Below, in pieces: positions 5,462 to 5,616 of a DNA stretch of 5,616 nucleotides. This DNA is from Chromatiales bacterium (lineage in GTDB: Bacteria > Pseudomonadota > Gammaproteobacteria > Chromatiales > Chromatiaceae). The notes beneath the pieces are model-generated. The model was not told where the DNA came from and ran no database searches. It was given only the letters and a program-made list of their open reading frames with translations. The translations under genes and the position numbers were made by a program. The stretch's first letter is position 1. Every line of letters starts with the position of its first letter. Where the stretch lies: assembly GCA_022360595.1 (NCBI GenBank), contig JAKSCN010000191.1, positions 1-5,616 on the forward strand. The letters are read 5' to 3'.

Positions 5462-5616
5462 TCTTCCACTATCCAGCGGGCACAGCGCTCCGCCTCATTA
5501 AACCCCTCAGCAGGCTGGAGCTGATTCTTATATTCATCATCCTCATCGTAACGACACACCAGCCCCTCCACGATCAACTGCTGCAAACCCGTGGAAACAC
5601 GACTCTCTCTTTTCTC
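5443..5616 (-). CDS. C-terminal end of an unidentified gene of the LPS operon (5' end outside window)
   Basis: The frame is open from the right edge for 57 codons and ends at TGA 5443-5445, overlapping the glycosyltransferase start by 19 nt (different frame). The visible protein starts EKRESRVSTGLQQLIVEG, continues through an acidic DEDDEY stretch, and ends AERCARWIVEEWLKAS, with a helical look and no membrane segment or signature motif. The overlapping arrangement and the absence of a stop in this frame support a real gene rather than chance. Layout (R-rich helix, short acidic linker, N-E-A-E-R-x-A helix at the end) is loosely like the C-terminus of ELM1/DUF1022 proteins found near some bacterial LPS genes, or of a glycosyltransferase, but this is a guess that the 57 residues cannot settle. 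Confidence 0.6.
   Translation of the reverse strand, partial: EKRESRVSTGLQQLIVEGLVCRYDEDDEYKNQLQPAEGFNEAERCARWIVEEWLKAS

Overview
This 5.6 kb window is part of a lipopolysaccharide (LPS) biosynthesis and export locus from a Gram-negative bacterium, most likely a gammaproteobacterium. The basis is the gene content (an MsbA-type exporter, a late lipid A acyltransferase, a YrbL/PhoP-regulated-type protein, a WaaL-type O-antigen ligase, and GT4 and FkbM enzymes). Base composition is near 50% G+C over most of the window. I cannot assign a genus from sequence alone.

Two gene sets face each other. On the + strand: the 3' end of an msbA-like ABC transporter (1-588), an lpxL/htrB-type lipid A acyltransferase (596-1522), then a YrbL-family kinase-fold gene (1609 to about 2222). 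On the - strand, read right to left: the last 57 codons of an unidentified gene (5616-5443), a GT4 glycosyltransferase (5461-4340), a WaaL-like ligase (4331 to an ancestral stop at 3066), and an FkbM-family methyltransferase (3061-2219). Both sets are tightly spaced, with 7-86 nt gaps on + and an overlap or 4-8 nt gaps on -, consistent with operons. The two sets meet tail to tail with stop codons that share one TTAA palindrome (2219-2222).

Two genes are broken by single-nucleotide lesions that ORF calling alone would hide. The YrbL-like gene has a -1 frameshift in a short A-run (2068-2071), between its catalytic-loop motif and its metal-binding Asp. One restored base gives a family-length protein of about 204 aa ending exactly on the shared TTAA. 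The WaaL-like gene has an in-frame TAA at 3228-3230. The same frame continues for 53 codons of typical ligase C-terminal membrane sequence to a TGA only 4 nt before the methyltransferase start. The apparently empty 3062-3227 stretch is therefore waaL tail, not intergenic DNA. The lesions may be real (LPS gene decay or phase-like loss of O-antigen) or sequencing/assembly errors.

Functionally, MsbA flips lipid A-core across the inner membrane, the acyltransferase adds a late acyl chain to lipid A, the GT4 enzyme adds a sugar to core or O-antigen, the ligase joins O-antigen to core, and the methyltransferase probably caps or decorates a sugar. The YrbL-type protein has a kinase fold whose substrate is unknown. 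There are no RNA genes, CRISPR arrays, insertion sequences or other mobile elements that I can see, and no unexplained gene-free stretch above 300 nt.
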